From contig JALQSZ010000012.1 of the NCBI GenBank assembly GCA_023264135.1, forward strand, positions 1-15,073: 15,073 nucleotides of DNA, written 5' to 3'. The notes beneath the pieces were generated by a model. The model saw nothing but the letters and a program-made list of their open reading frames with translations. It searched no databases and was not told the origin of the DNA. The translations under genes were made by a program, and so were the position numbers. Below are positions 1-7,483 of the stretch, in pieces; within the stretch, counting starts at the first letter, position 1, and each line of letters begins with the position of its first letter. This DNA is from Acidimicrobiales bacterium. GTDB lineage: Bacteria > Actinomycetota > Acidimicrobiia > Acidimicrobiales > Acidimicrobilacustridaceae.

Positions 1-973
1 GCTGGTCGAGGATCCCGAGGTCATCGAGAAGTTGCACGAGATCTTCGGCTCGCGTGGTCGCAACATGCCCATGAACAACCTTCGTCAGGCGCTCGTGCCG
101 GTCGGTGCGCATCGCATCGCGCAGATGCCGGGCACCGCGCCAGGCCTCGTCTGTCCCGTGGGCGACAAGGTCATCTACGCAGTGCCCGGCGTTCCCTACG
201 AGATGAAGGAAATGGTGGAAGGAACCGTCATTCCTGAACTTCGCCGTCGGGCTGGTGATACCGGTGTGATTCGCAGCCGCACGATTCGCACATGGGGTCA
301 TAGCGAATCAGGAATCGCCGAAATGCTCGCCGATCGCCTCGACGAACTCGATCGAACCGGTGCTGCCACGATCGCTTTCCTTGCCAGTGGCATTGAAGGT
401 CTCAAAGTTCGCGTGACAGCCAAGGCCGATACGGCGGAGCAGGCCGATGCTGTTGTGGCGGCTGAAGTCGCTGAAGTGGCGCGCATTCTTGCTGACTATG
501 TCTTCTCGACTGACGACCAAACAATGGAAGAAGTTGTTCTGAATCTGTTGCGCGAACGCGGTCTTACTCTTGGGCTTGCCGAATCTCTCACGGGTGGATT
601 GATCGCCAGTCGTTTGGTGTCGATCCCGGGTGCGAGTGATGTCTTGCGCGGTTCGGTCGTGAGTTACGCGAGCGAAGTGAAGTTCGATGTGCTCGGTGTT
701 CCGGTTGGACCAGTCGTCAGTGACGACGCTGTGCAGGCGATGAGTGAAGGCGCGTGCCGTGTTCTCAATTCCGATGTTGGAATCGCTGTTACTGGTGTCG
801 CCGGGCCGGATGAACAAGAAGGTGTTCCGGTTGGAACGGTGTTTATGGCAACAACGCTTGACGGTGTGACGGAAACGTCAATGGCGAAGTTCCCGTTCAA
901 CCGCGAACAGTCGCGACAGTTCACCGTGATCACAGTGCTCGATCATTTGCGTCGACGTTTGGTCGCGCGCTGA
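1..973 (+). CDS. cinA: CinA family protein (nicotinamide-nucleotide amidohydrolase), 5'-truncated
   Basis: The reading frame is open from base 2, where the visible protein begins LVEDPEVIEKLHEIF, so the start lies outside the window; 323 residues are visible against roughly 410-430 for the family. The N-terminal remainder carries the MoCF-like (molybdopterin-binding fold) domain, with the conserved stretch NNLRQALVP and the segment GVPYEMKEM. The C-terminal third is the CinA/PncC amidase domain, with AESLTGGLIASRLVSIPGAS holding the catalytic Ser, then SYASEVK and VTGVAGP. Family knowledge: the C-terminal domain deamidates nicotinamide mononucleotide and the N-terminal domain can act as an ADP-ribose pyrophosphatase, so the role is NAD salvage in the cytosol. 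cinA lies upstream of recA in many bacteria; here msrB on the other strand separates them, so cotranscription with recA is excluded. The usual Cys of AESCTGG is Leu here. Confidence 0.95.
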   Translation, partial: LVEDPEVIEKLHEIFGSRGRNMPMNNLRQALVPVGAHRIAQMPGTAPGLVCPVGDKVIYAVPGVPYEMKEMVEGTVIPELRRRAGDTGVIRSRTIRTWGHSESGIAEMLADRLDELDRTGAATIAFLASGIEGLKVRVTAKADTAEQADAVVAAEVAEVARILADYVFSTDDQTMEEVVLNLLRERGLTLGLAESLTGGLIASRLVSIPGASDVLRGSVVSYASEVKFDVLGVPVGPVVSDDAVQAMSEGACRVLNSDVGIAVTGVAGPDEQEGVPVGTVFMATTLDGVTETSMAKFPFNREQSRQFTVITVLDHLRRRLVAR

Positions 974-988
974 CGCGCTCAAAAACGA

Positions 989-1399
989 TTACGGCGCGGG
1001 CTTGAGATCAAGCGACGCCGAGTTCATGCAATAACGAAGTCCGGTCGGCCCCGGGCCATCGTCGAAGACATGGCCAAGATGCGCGCCACACGATGCGCAC
1101 AGCGCTTCAGTGCGAATCATCCCGTGTGAACTGTCGACTTTGGTCGCGACCGCATCGTTGGTCATCGGATCAAAGAAGCTCGGCCATCCGGTACCGGAAT
1201 CGAACTTGGTGTCGGAACTGAACAACTCGGCATCGCACACGATGCAGTGGTACGTGCCGTCGTCGTGACAGTCCCAGTACTTGCCGGTGAAGGCGCGCTC
1301 GGTGGCGCTGCACTGGGTGACCTGGAACTGCTCAGCGCTCAGACGCTGGCGCAGAAGTTCTTCGCGTTCGGCGGGATCGGAAGGCAGGGAGTCGGTCAT
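989..1399 (-). CDS. msrB: Peptide-methionine (R)-S-oxide reductase MsrB
   Basis: The 136-residue protein matches the length of stand-alone MsrB. It reduces the R-epimer of methionine sulfoxide in oxidised proteins, normally using thioredoxin. Seen: two CxxC pairs (C52/C55 in HCIVC, C101/C104 in CASC) that bind structural zinc in this family, the SGTGWPSF motif (69-75), and the catalytic motif RYCMNSASL with C124 as the sulfoxide-attacking residue. C30 is not part of a motif I recognise. The ATG at 1397-1399 is preceded on its strand by AAAGGTG at a sensible distance. The gene converges on cinA with only 15 bp between the stop codons and is divergent from recA. A TAGGCT (complement of 1463-1468) could be its -10 box, without a convincing -35. 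It is an unusual guest in the cinA-recA neighbourhood. Confidence 0.95.
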   Translation of the reverse strand: MTDSLPSDPAEREELLRQRLSAEQFQVTQCSATERAFTGKYWDCHDDGTYHCIVCDAELFSSDTKFDSGTGWPSFFDPMTNDAVATKVDSSHGMIRTEALCASCGAHLGHVFDDGPGPTGLRYCMNSASLDLKPAP

Positions 1400-1529
1400 C
1401 GGGGCACCTTTCGAGGTTCGGGGCCAGGTGGGGTCGGCGTGGACCCCTGCCCTGAGGGGGTGAGCCTATCGGCGGGTCGCCATTTGGGGCCGGGAGGAGA
1501 GGTCAACGGGGGTCAGGGATCGAGGGTCA

Positions 1530-1558
1530 TTGACTGAACAGGTGTTCGAAGTTACAGT
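1530..1558 (+). promoter_or_regulatory. recA promoter (TTGACT - 17 bp - TACAGT)
   Basis: The -35 TTGACT at 1530-1535 and the -10 TACAGT at 1553-1558 are separated by exactly 17 bp, which places transcription start near 1565 and gives a recA leader of about 160 nt. The spacer begins directly with an SOS box, so LexA binding would occlude RNA polymerase. No alternative promoter of equal quality is visible up to the start codon. I also looked for the PafBC/ClpR-type motif known from mycobacterial recA: a TTGTCG occurs at 1560-1565, but no fitting -10 follows. Confidence 0.7.
1536..1547. promoter_or_regulatory. SOS box (LexA operator) of recA
   Basis: GAACAGGTGTTC is a perfect GAAC-N4-GTTC match, the LexA site of actinobacteria and Bacillus. 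It fills the first 12 bp of the 17-bp promoter spacer. lexA itself is in this window and its own boxes have the same form. The right half together with following bases (GTGTTCGAA, 1542-1550) recurs inverted as TTCGAACAC at 1566-1574, at the predicted transcription start. Confidence 0.9.
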
Positions 1559-1615
1559 CTTGTCGTTCGAACACCGGGGGCCTGTCACACCCCCTCCGTA
1601 GGTTGCGATCCATCT

Positions 1616-1667
1616 CCACCGGGGCACCCGCTCAGGTGGAGCCACCGAAGCTCCCGCTCCGGTGGAC
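1616..1667 (+). repeat. Tandem 26-bp duplication, each unit a hairpin, in the recA leader
   Basis: Unit 1 (1616-1641) and unit 2 (1642-1667) abut and are identical at 21 of 26 positions. Each begins with CCACC and ends with GGTGG, so each can form its own stem-loop; TCCACC (1615-1620) pairs with GGTGGA (1635-1640), and CCACCG (1642-1647) pairs with CGGTGG (1660-1665). Because the two units share stem sequences, the left arm of unit 1 can also pair with the right arm of unit 2, giving an alternative long-range fold. The repeat lies about 55 nt ahead of the recA start in the predicted untranslated leader. A regulatory role is inference. Confidence 0.7.
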
Positions 1668-1724
1668 CGATCACCCAGACGAGCCCCGGGCAGACCGGGT
1701 CCTCACACCCAGGAGAAGTAGACG

Positions 1725-2816
1725 ATGGCAAAGGAATCGAACCGCCCGACGTTCCCGCAGGAACGCGACAAGGCCCTCGACATGGCGCTCGGCCAGATCG
1801 AGAAGCAGTTTGGTAAGGGCTCGGTCATGAAGATGGGCGAGAAGGGCACGATGCGGGTCGAGACGATCCCCACCGGTGCACTGGCCCTCGACTTGGCCCT
1901 CGGCGTTGGCGGTCTGCCTCGCGGTCGAGTCGTCGAGATCTACGGCCCTGAATCCTCAGGTAAGTCGACCCTCGCGATGCACGTTGTTGCTGAAGCACAG
2001 CGCAACGGTGGCATTTGCGCCTATGTCGATGCCGAACATGCCATGGACCCGGTCTATGCCTCCGCCATTGGTGTCGATATCGACCAGTTGCTGATTTCGC
2101 AGCCCGATACCGGTGAACAGGCACTCGAAATCACCGACATGCTTGTCCGCTCTGGAGCACTCGATGTCATCGTGATCGACTCCGTTGCGGCGCTCACGCC
2201 TCGTGCAGAAATCGAAGGCGAAATGGGCGATAGCCATGTCGGCTTGCAGGCCCGTCTCATGAGCCAGGCGTTGCGCAAGCTCACCGCCAATCTCAACAAG
2301 TCCAACACCGTGTGCATCTTCATCAACCAGCTGCGCGAGAAGATCGGCGTGATGTTTGGCTCACCCGAAACCACTCCTGGTGGCCGAGCACTCAAGTTCT
2401 ACTCCTCGGTCCGTCTCGACATCCGTCGTATCGAATCGATCAAAGACGGTGTCGAGGTTGTGGGTAACCGCACCCGTGTGAAGGTCGTGAAGAACAAGGT
2501 GGCCCCGCCGTTCAAGCAGGCCGAGTTCGACATCATGTACGGCAAGGGTGTGAGCCGCGAAGGTTCGACCATCGATATTGGTGTCGATCTTGGCTTCGTC
2601 AAGAAGTCGGGCGCTTGGTACACCTATGAAGGTGAGCAACTTGGTCAGGGCCGTGAAAACGCCAAGACCTACCTGCTCGAGAACCCCGAGGTCATGGTGG
2701 AAATCACCGAGCGCATCCTCACCAGCGTGGGCATCGGCGAGAACGCCGAGGTTCCTGAGGACGCCGACGATGTCATGAGCGCCGAGCACGACGTTCCGAT
2801 TTCGCTCGACGACTGA
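1725..2816 (+). CDS. recA: Recombinase RecA
   Basis: The 363-residue protein is full length. RecA is the DNA strand-exchange ATPase that forms filaments on single-stranded DNA, drives homologous recombination and, as coprotease, triggers LexA self-cleavage. Seen: Walker [10 protein letters not shown] at 74-82, catalytic Glu in VDAEHAMDP (E104), Walker B region [12 protein letters not shown] at about 146-157, DNA-binding loop L1 region [10 protein letters not shown] (164-173), loop L2 [20 protein letters not shown] (201-220), and an acidic C-terminal tail after residue 345. No intein interrupts it, unlike M. tuberculosis RecA. The ATG is fixed by AGGAG at 1711-1715, 9 nt upstream. It is preceded by its own SOS-controlled promoter and followed by a strong hairpin. 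recX, the usual downstream partner in actinobacteria, is absent from this position. Confidence 0.99.
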   Translation: MAKESNRPTFPQERDKALDMALGQIEKQFGKGSVMKMGEKGTMRVETIPTGALALDLALGVGGLPRGRVVEIYGPESSGKSTLAMHVVAEAQRNGGICAYVDAEHAMDPVYASAIGVDIDQLLISQPDTGEQALEITDMLVRSGALDVIVIDSVAALTPRAEIEGEMGDSHVGLQARLMSQALRKLTANLNKSNTVCIFINQLREKIGVMFGSPETTPGGRALKFYSSVRLDIRRIESIKDGVEVVGNRTRVKVVKNKVAPPFKQAEFDIMYGKGVSREGSTIDIGVDLGFVKKSGAWYTYEGEQLGQGRENAKTYLLENPEVMVEITERILTSVGIGENAEVPEDADDVMSAEHDVPISLDD

Positions 2817-2837
2817 GTTTCTGCACCACCGGCAGTA

Positions 2838-2877
2838 CGAACGGTCCCGAGGCGCCACTGGCCCTCGGGACCGTTCG
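2838..2877 (+). terminator. 15-bp perfect hairpin after recA, probable transcription terminator
   Basis: The left arm 2838-2852 (CGAACGGTCCCGAGG) is exactly complementary to 2863-2877 with a 10-nt loop. It starts 22 nt after the recA stop. No U-tract follows, which is common for high-GC actinobacterial terminators but leaves the function less certain. The right arm ends only 11 bp before the -10 element of miaB, so the -35 region of miaB would lie inside the hairpin DNA. Confidence 0.65.
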
Positions 2878-2888
2878 CGCATCCCCGG

Positions 2889-2894
2889 TAGCCT
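2889..2894 (+). promoter_or_regulatory. -10 element TAGCCT of a leaderless miaB transcript
   Basis: TAGCCT fits the actinobacterial TANNNT -10 and is followed after 7 nt by the GTG start of miaB, so transcription would begin at or within a base or two of the start codon. No Shine-Dalgarno sequence is present there. The same string GGTAGCCTG occurs in the same position before dapD. No clear -35 is visible. Confidence 0.5.
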
Positions 2895-2901
2895 GTCCGC
2901 C

Positions 2902-4365
2902 GTGACCGATCAGCCCCGCAGCTACGCCATCCGCACCTATGGGTGCCAGATGAACGAGCACGATTCCGAGCGCATCGCCGGATTGCTCGAGGCCGACGGT
3001 CTGGTACTTGCTGACTCCGATGAAAACGCTGATGTCGTGGTGTTCAACACCTGCTGCATCCGAGAGAACGCCGACAACAAGTTTTACGGACACCTCGGTC
3101 GGTTCAAGACGCTCAAAGAAGAGCGTCCCGATATGGAAATCATCGTGAGCGGCTGTCTTGCTCAGAAAGACCGCGATCAGATCGCCGCTCGCGCCGGACA
3201 CGTTGATGTGGTGGTCGGCACCCACAATGTGCACCGCGCTGTCGAGTTGCTTCACGAATCGCGTCGGAGTGGTCCCATCACCGAAATTTGGGACGAAGCA
3301 CTCGACGATGAAGCCACTTTCCCATCGGCACTTGCCGTGCGTCGCGAGGTGGATTGGTCGGCATGGGTCACCATCCAGGTGGGTTGTGACAACACGTGTG
3401 CCTACTGCATCGTGCCTGCAGTGCGGGGTCGTGAAATCAGTCGACCATTCGGTGAACTCCTCACTGAAGTCGAGCGACTTTCTGCCGATGGCGTCCGCGA
3501 AATCACCTTGCTTGGGCAGAACGTCAATTCCTACGGACGCGATCTCACCAGTGCTCGTCGAGCGCTCGAACCATCGGCCGACGATGCCGCCATTGTCGGT
3601 GCGCAATGGCTTGACGATCGTCGAGCCCGACCGCTTTTCGCTGATCTGCTTACCGCGGTCAGCAACATCGACGGTATCGATCGAGTTCGATACACCAGCC
3701 CCCATCCAAAAGACCTTCGTGAAGACACGATTGCGGCGATGGCATCGAATCCGTCGGTGTGCCCGCACCTGCATTTCCCTTTGCAGTCAGGCAGCGACCG
3801 CGTGCTCGCGCTCATGCATCGTGGTTACACCGCAGAGCGATACCTCGAGAAGCTCGCTGCAGCCCGTGCCGGTATCGAGGACCTCGCCGTGACCACCGAC
3901 ATCATCGTCGGCTACCCCGGTGAAACCGAAGAGGATTTTGAGCGAACGCTTGAAGTGACCGCCGCTGCCGAATACGACTCGGCCTACACGTTTATCTTTT
4001 CGCCCCGCGAGGGCACCGAAGCCGCCGCGATGGTCGATCAGTTCTGTGACCCGGCCGCGGTGGCGGATCGTTTCGATCGTCTGCGCGTTGTGGTCGAGCG
4101 TTCCGCACTCGCGAAACACATGGCTCGCATCGGACGTACCGAAACCATCATTGTGGAAGGTCCCTCAAAGCGCGATCCCGAAGTGATGAGCGGTCGCACC
4201 GCGCAAAACAAACTTGTGCACTTCCGTGCCGACCGACCATTACGTTCAGGCACGCTGGCCACTGCGCTCATCACCGATGCATCGCCACACTTCCTTCGCG
4301 GCGAATTAGTCGACGTGCTTTCGGTGTCAAAACATCGCACTCGATTCGCGGTTACCGCAGGGTGA
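2902..4365 (+). CDS. miaB: tRNA-2-methylthio-N6-dimethylallyladenosine synthase MiaB
   Basis: MiaB is a radical-SAM enzyme with two 4Fe-4S clusters that converts i6A37 of tRNAs reading UNN codons to ms2i6A37. Seen in 487 residues: N-terminal methylthiotransferase domain starting YGCQMNEHDSERI, with cluster ligands C15, C51 and C85; radical-SAM motif C162-x3-C166-x2-C169 in GCDNTCAYCIVPAVRGRE; the strand motifs LGQNVNSYG and TSPHPKDL; and a C-terminal TRAM-like RNA-binding region ending in HFLRGELVDVLSV. Between NSYGRD and FADLL (about residues 215-243) there is a Ser/Asp/Arg-rich stretch longer than in the usual family member. The GTG start is supported by the leaderless-type -10 box and the conserved N-terminus. 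Its stop overlaps the miaA start by 4 nt; its product acts directly after MiaA. Confidence 0.97.
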   Translation: MTDQPRSYAIRTYGCQMNEHDSERIAGLLEADGLVLADSDENADVVVFNTCCIRENADNKFYGHLGRFKTLKEERPDMEIIVSGCLAQKDRDQIAARAGHVDVVVGTHNVHRAVELLHESRRSGPITEIWDEALDDEATFPSALAVRREVDWSAWVTIQVGCDNTCAYCIVPAVRGREISRPFGELLTEVERLSADGVREITLLGQNVNSYGRDLTSARRALEPSADDAAIVGAQWLDDRRARPLFADLLTAVSNIDGIDRVRYTSPHPKDLREDTIAAMASNPSVCPHLHFPLQSGSDRVLALMHRGYTAERYLEKLAAARAGIEDLAVTTDIIVGYPGETEEDFERTLEVTAAAEYDSAYTFIFSPREGTEAAAMVDQFCDPAAVADRFDRLRVVVERSALAKHMARIGRTETIIVEGPSKRDPEVMSGRTAQNKLVHFRADRPLRSGTLATALITDASPHFLRGELVDVLSVSKHRTRFAVTAG

Positions 4366-5297
4366 GTTCCACGCCTCGGTTTCGTCCGAACGGGCGACAC
4401 CTCGCGATCGTCGGGCCAACTGCATCGGGAAAGTCGTCGTTGGCGATGGCACTCGCGCGTCGTCGAGATGACATCGAACTTGTGACTGTCGATTCGATGC
4501 AGGTGTATCGAGGAATGGACATTGGCACGGCAAAGCCCACCGTTGCGGAGCAGAACGAAATCGCTCACCACCTTCTCGACGTGTGCGATCCCGACGATGA
4601 CTACACCGTCGCTCGTTTTCAACGGGACTGCTTCGCGGTCCTCGCCGATATCGAGGCACGGGGCAAGCGCGCAGTTCTGGTCGGCGGCACTGGTCTCTAT
4701 CTCCAAGCGATCACCGACGATTTGGAAATACCGGCGAGATTCCCTGAAGTGCGAGCCGAACTGGAAACCGAATCCGATACATCGGTGCTGTTTGCGCAGT
4801 TGGAACTGCGTGATCCGCTGGCCGCGTCGCGAATGGAACCAACCAATCGCCGACGTGTGATTCGTGCGCTTGAAGTCACGCTTGGGAGCGGTCGACTGTT
4901 CTCCTCATTCGGACCGGGGCTCGAGGAGTATCCGTCAGCGCCGTTTCCGATGTTCGGTCTCGAAATGGAACGAGAGGTGCTCGATCGGCGAATCGCTGCT
5001 CGCTATGAACAGCAAATGGCCGATGGCTTCCTTCCTGAAGTGGAAGCCCTTTTGGCGAGGCCGGCGGGACTCGGGCGTACGGCCCGTCAGGCGTTGGGAT
5101 ATGCCGAACTGCTCGATCACCTCGAGCACGGAACGCCTCTCGATGAGGCTCTCGCAACTGCTGTGACCAGGACCCGAAGGTTTGCTCGCAGACAACAGCG
5201 GTGGTTCGGTCGCGACCCTCGCATCACCTGGATTGCAACCTCTGGTGATGACCCGGAAAACGCGCTCGCCGAACTTGGCCGCGGGCTGGTTGACTGA
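4362..5297 (+). CDS. miaA: tRNA dimethylallyltransferase MiaA
   Basis: MiaA transfers the dimethylallyl group from DMAPP to N6 of A37 in tRNA, giving i6A, the substrate of MiaB encoded immediately upstream. The 311-residue protein is of normal length. Seen: P-loop GPTASGKSSLAMALA at about residues 18-32, the catalytic-Asp/recognition segment TVDSMQVYRGMDIGTAKPT, HHLLDVCDPDDDYTVARFQRDC, VGGTGLYLQAI, and the C-terminal TRRFARRQQRWFGRD motif. The GTG start shares bases with the miaB stop (GTGA), indicating translational coupling; no separate ribosome binding site is needed. The stop is 7 nt before dapF. Confidence 0.97.
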   Translation: MSSTPRFRPNGRHLAIVGPTASGKSSLAMALARRRDDIELVTVDSMQVYRGMDIGTAKPTVAEQNEIAHHLLDVCDPDDDYTVARFQRDCFAVLADIEARGKRAVLVGGTGLYLQAITDDLEIPARFPEVRAELETESDTSVLFAQLELRDPLAASRMEPTNRRRVIRALEVTLGSGRLFSSFGPGLEEYPSAPFPMFGLEMEREVLDRRIAARYEQQMADGFLPEVEALLARPAGLGRTARQALGYAELLDHLEHGTPLDEALATAVTRTRRFARRQQRWFGRDPRITWIATSGDDPENALAELGRGLVD

Positions 5298-5304
5298 AGA
5301 GATC

Positions 5305-6141
5305 ATGAGACTCACCAAGCACCACGGTCTGGGAAACGATTTTGTCATTGCTCTTGAAGAGGTCAACGGACCGCTTCATGGCAGTGCGACCTTGGCGCGA
5401 GCACTTTGTGATCGCCGTCGCGGCATTGGCGCCGATGGGTTCATTATTGGAGCTCGCCCCGCGGCAGGCGCGAGTGCTCCCGATGGCCGACCACTCGATG
5501 TCGTGATGCATCTCTGGAACGCCGATGGCAGCCGAGCAGAAATGAGCGGGAACGGCATTCGGTGTTTAGGCCAAGCGTTGGCGATGGCTCGTGACGATCA
5601 TGAAGCCACCTATGCCGTTTCCACCGATGGCGGCTTTCGCGAACTCGTTGTGCACGACGATGCTGCGCATCGGTTAGCCAACGTGAGCGTCACCATGGGG
5701 CTTGTCGCCGATGGTCCAGCGATTCCTCCTTCGGTCTCGGAACGTCTCGCTGGTGATCGTCATGCGACCGCCGATCTCGGCAACCCTCATCTCGTTGTAC
5801 TTGTTGCTGATCTTGCATCGGTCGACTTGGTTGGCACTGGCGCGTGGATCGAATCGCAGTTCGATGCGGGCATCAACGTGGAGTTCATCGCTGTTGGTTC
5901 CGAACCGGACTCGCTTGATCTGTTGGTGTGGGAACGCGGCGCTGGTGTCACCGAAGCCTGCGGAACCGGCGCCACTGCGGCAGCGACCTTGGCCAATGCG
6001 TGGGGCTTGGTCGGACGCGAGGTGCGCGTCGTGATGCCTGGTGGTTCTGCCGAAGTCATCGTTGCGCCGACTCCCGAGGCCGAACCGATTCTCATCGGTC
6101 CCTCGCAACACATCGCCACGATTGAGCTCCCGGATGCCTGA
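5305..6141 (+). CDS. dapF: Diaminopimelate epimerase DapF
   Basis: DapF interconverts LL- and meso-diaminopimelate without cofactor, using two cysteines as acid and base; meso-DAP feeds peptidoglycan and lysine synthesis. Seen in 278 residues: N-terminal TKHHGLGNDFV, the first catalytic site SGNGIRCLGQ (C87), GNPHLVVLV, and the second catalytic site GVTEACGTGATAA (C219). I chose the ATG at 5305 because the protein then begins with the conserved MRLTKHHGLGNDF; the frame is open further upstream only within miaA. The gene lies 7 nt after miaA and overlaps hflX by 8 nt, so it belongs to the miaB operon. miaA-dapF adjacency is also found in Streptomyces. Confidence 0.97.
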   Translation: MRLTKHHGLGNDFVIALEEVNGPLHGSATLARALCDRRRGIGADGFIIGARPAAGASAPDGRPLDVVMHLWNADGSRAEMSGNGIRCLGQALAMARDDHEATYAVSTDGGFRELVVHDDAAHRLANVSVTMGLVADGPAIPPSVSERLAGDRHATADLGNPHLVVLVADLASVDLVGTGAWIESQFDAGINVEFIAVGSEPDSLDLLVWERGAGVTEACGTGATAAATLANAWGLVGREVRVVMPGGSAEVIVAPTPEAEPILIGPSQHIATIELPDA

Positions 6142-7483
6142 ACCCACCTCGCCGATTGTCGGCGATCATCGCGGTGGCTTCGGCGCGTTCGCGGGTGAAA
6201 GTTCAGGCCTTATTGATCGCACCTTCCGCGAGCGAATTGTGTTGGTTGGTGTGACCTTCCCCATGGAAGATGAATTCGATACAGAGCGGCATCTCGACGA
6301 ACTCGCGCTTCTTGTCGACACCGCTGGCGCAGACAGCGTTGCTCGTGTGATTCAGCGCCGACATGCGCCTGATCCGGCGACCTATCTCGGAAGCGGCAAA
6401 GTCGAAGAACTTCGAGAACTGTGTGTCTCGATCGATGCGGACACGGTCGTGTTCGACGATGAATTGTCGCCCGCGCAGCAACGCAACCTTGAAAAGTTGT
6501 TGGGCCGATCCGCGATTGATCGCACAGCAGTCATTCTCGACATCTTCGGACAAAACGCCCACAGCCTTGAAGGTAAAGCGCAAGTTGAATTAGCGCAGAT
6601 TCGTTATCGATTGCCGCGACTGCGCGGCAAGGGCAAACAACTTTCTCGACAGGGCGGCGGAATCGGCGCTCGTCAAGGTGGCGGCGAAACGCAGCTCGAA
6701 GTTGATCGCCGTCGACTCCTTCGCCGCATGCACAAACTCGAAGGTGATCTGCGAGAGATCGCGAGAGTGCGAGATACGCAAGCGAAGTCGCGCCAGCGTT
6801 CACGACTTCATCGGGTTGCAATTGTTGGTTACACCAACGCCGGAAAATCGACGTTGTTGAATCGGCTGACAAATGCCGGAGTTCTTGTCGAAGATCGATT
6901 GTTCGCGACGCTCGATGCCACAACACGTCGCTTGCAACTTCCCGGCGGCGAATCGGTGCTGCTCACCGACACCGTTGGATTCATCACCAAACTTCCAACG
7001 CAGCTTGTTGAAGCGTTCAAGTCCACACTCGAAGTGGTGGTTGACGCCGACCTTCTTGTGCACGTGATCGATGGTTCCGCGAGTGATCCAGAATCAAATA
7101 TCGAAGCAGTCGATCGTGTGCTGAACGAGATCGGTGCCGCTGATGTTCCGCAACTGCTGGTCGTGAACAAAGTCGACCTCGATCCCGACGGCGCGAAAGA
7201 ACTGCTTTCCGATCATCCTGGCGCGGTCGCAATTTCTGCTCAGACTGGTGAAGGCGTCGACGACATGCTGCGCACGTTGGCCGATCGTCTCCGTGGACTG
7301 TCGAAGGTCACAGAGCTGCTCGTTCCCTTTGATCGCGGTGATCTTCTTGCCGCACTGCACCGAGAGGGCGAGGTGTTGGTGGAGACCGCAACCGATGGCG
7401 GAATGCTCGTACGGGCACGACTGGACGAGGTCTCCGTCAGCCGTCTCCACGAGTTCGTCGTGAGCGGTCAGACTCTGACCTAA
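6134..7483 (+). CDS. hflX: GTPase HflX
   Basis: HflX is a ribosome-associated GTPase of the Obg/HflX group that splits stalled or stress-damaged 70S ribosomes. Seen in 449 residues: N-terminal HflX domain with DPATYLGSGKVEEL, VVFDDELSPAQQRNLE and TAVILDIFGQNAHSLEGKAQ; a glycine-rich linker GGGIGARQGGGETQLEVDRR; a helical region 190-222; and the G domain with G1 GYTNAGKST (232-240), G3 DTVGF (279-283) and G4 NKVD (345-348). The ATG at 6134 gives an 8-nt overlap with dapF; an open frame extends upstream only inside dapF. It ends in TAATG, sharing one base with the start of dapC. The gene is part of the conserved miaB-miaA-dapF-hflX block of actinobacteria. Confidence 0.97.
   Translation: MPEPTSPIVGDHRGGFGAFAGESSGLIDRTFRERIVLVGVTFPMEDEFDTERHLDELALLVDTAGADSVARVIQRRHAPDPATYLGSGKVEELRELCVSIDADTVVFDDELSPAQQRNLEKLLGRSAIDRTAVILDIFGQNAHSLEGKAQVELAQIRYRLPRLRGKGKQLSRQGGGIGARQGGGETQLEVDRRRLLRRMHKLEGDLREIARVRDTQAKSRQRSRLHRVAIVGYTNAGKSTLLNRLTNAGVLVEDRLFATLDATTRRLQLPGGESVLLTDTVGFITKLPTQLVEAFKSTLEVVVDADLLVHVIDGSASDPESNIEAVDRVLNEIGAADVPQLLVVNKVDLDPDGAKELLSDHPGAVAISAQTGEGVDDMLRTLADRLRGLSKVTELLVPFDRGDLLAALHREGEVLVETATDGGMLVRARLDEVSVSRLHEFVVSGQTLT

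Noticed and set aside
5182..5304. Earlier start for dapF within miaA
   Set aside because: Added residues have no DapF similarity; the conserved MRLTKHHGLGNDF begins at 5305. The same reasoning excludes the hflX start at 6041 inside dapF.
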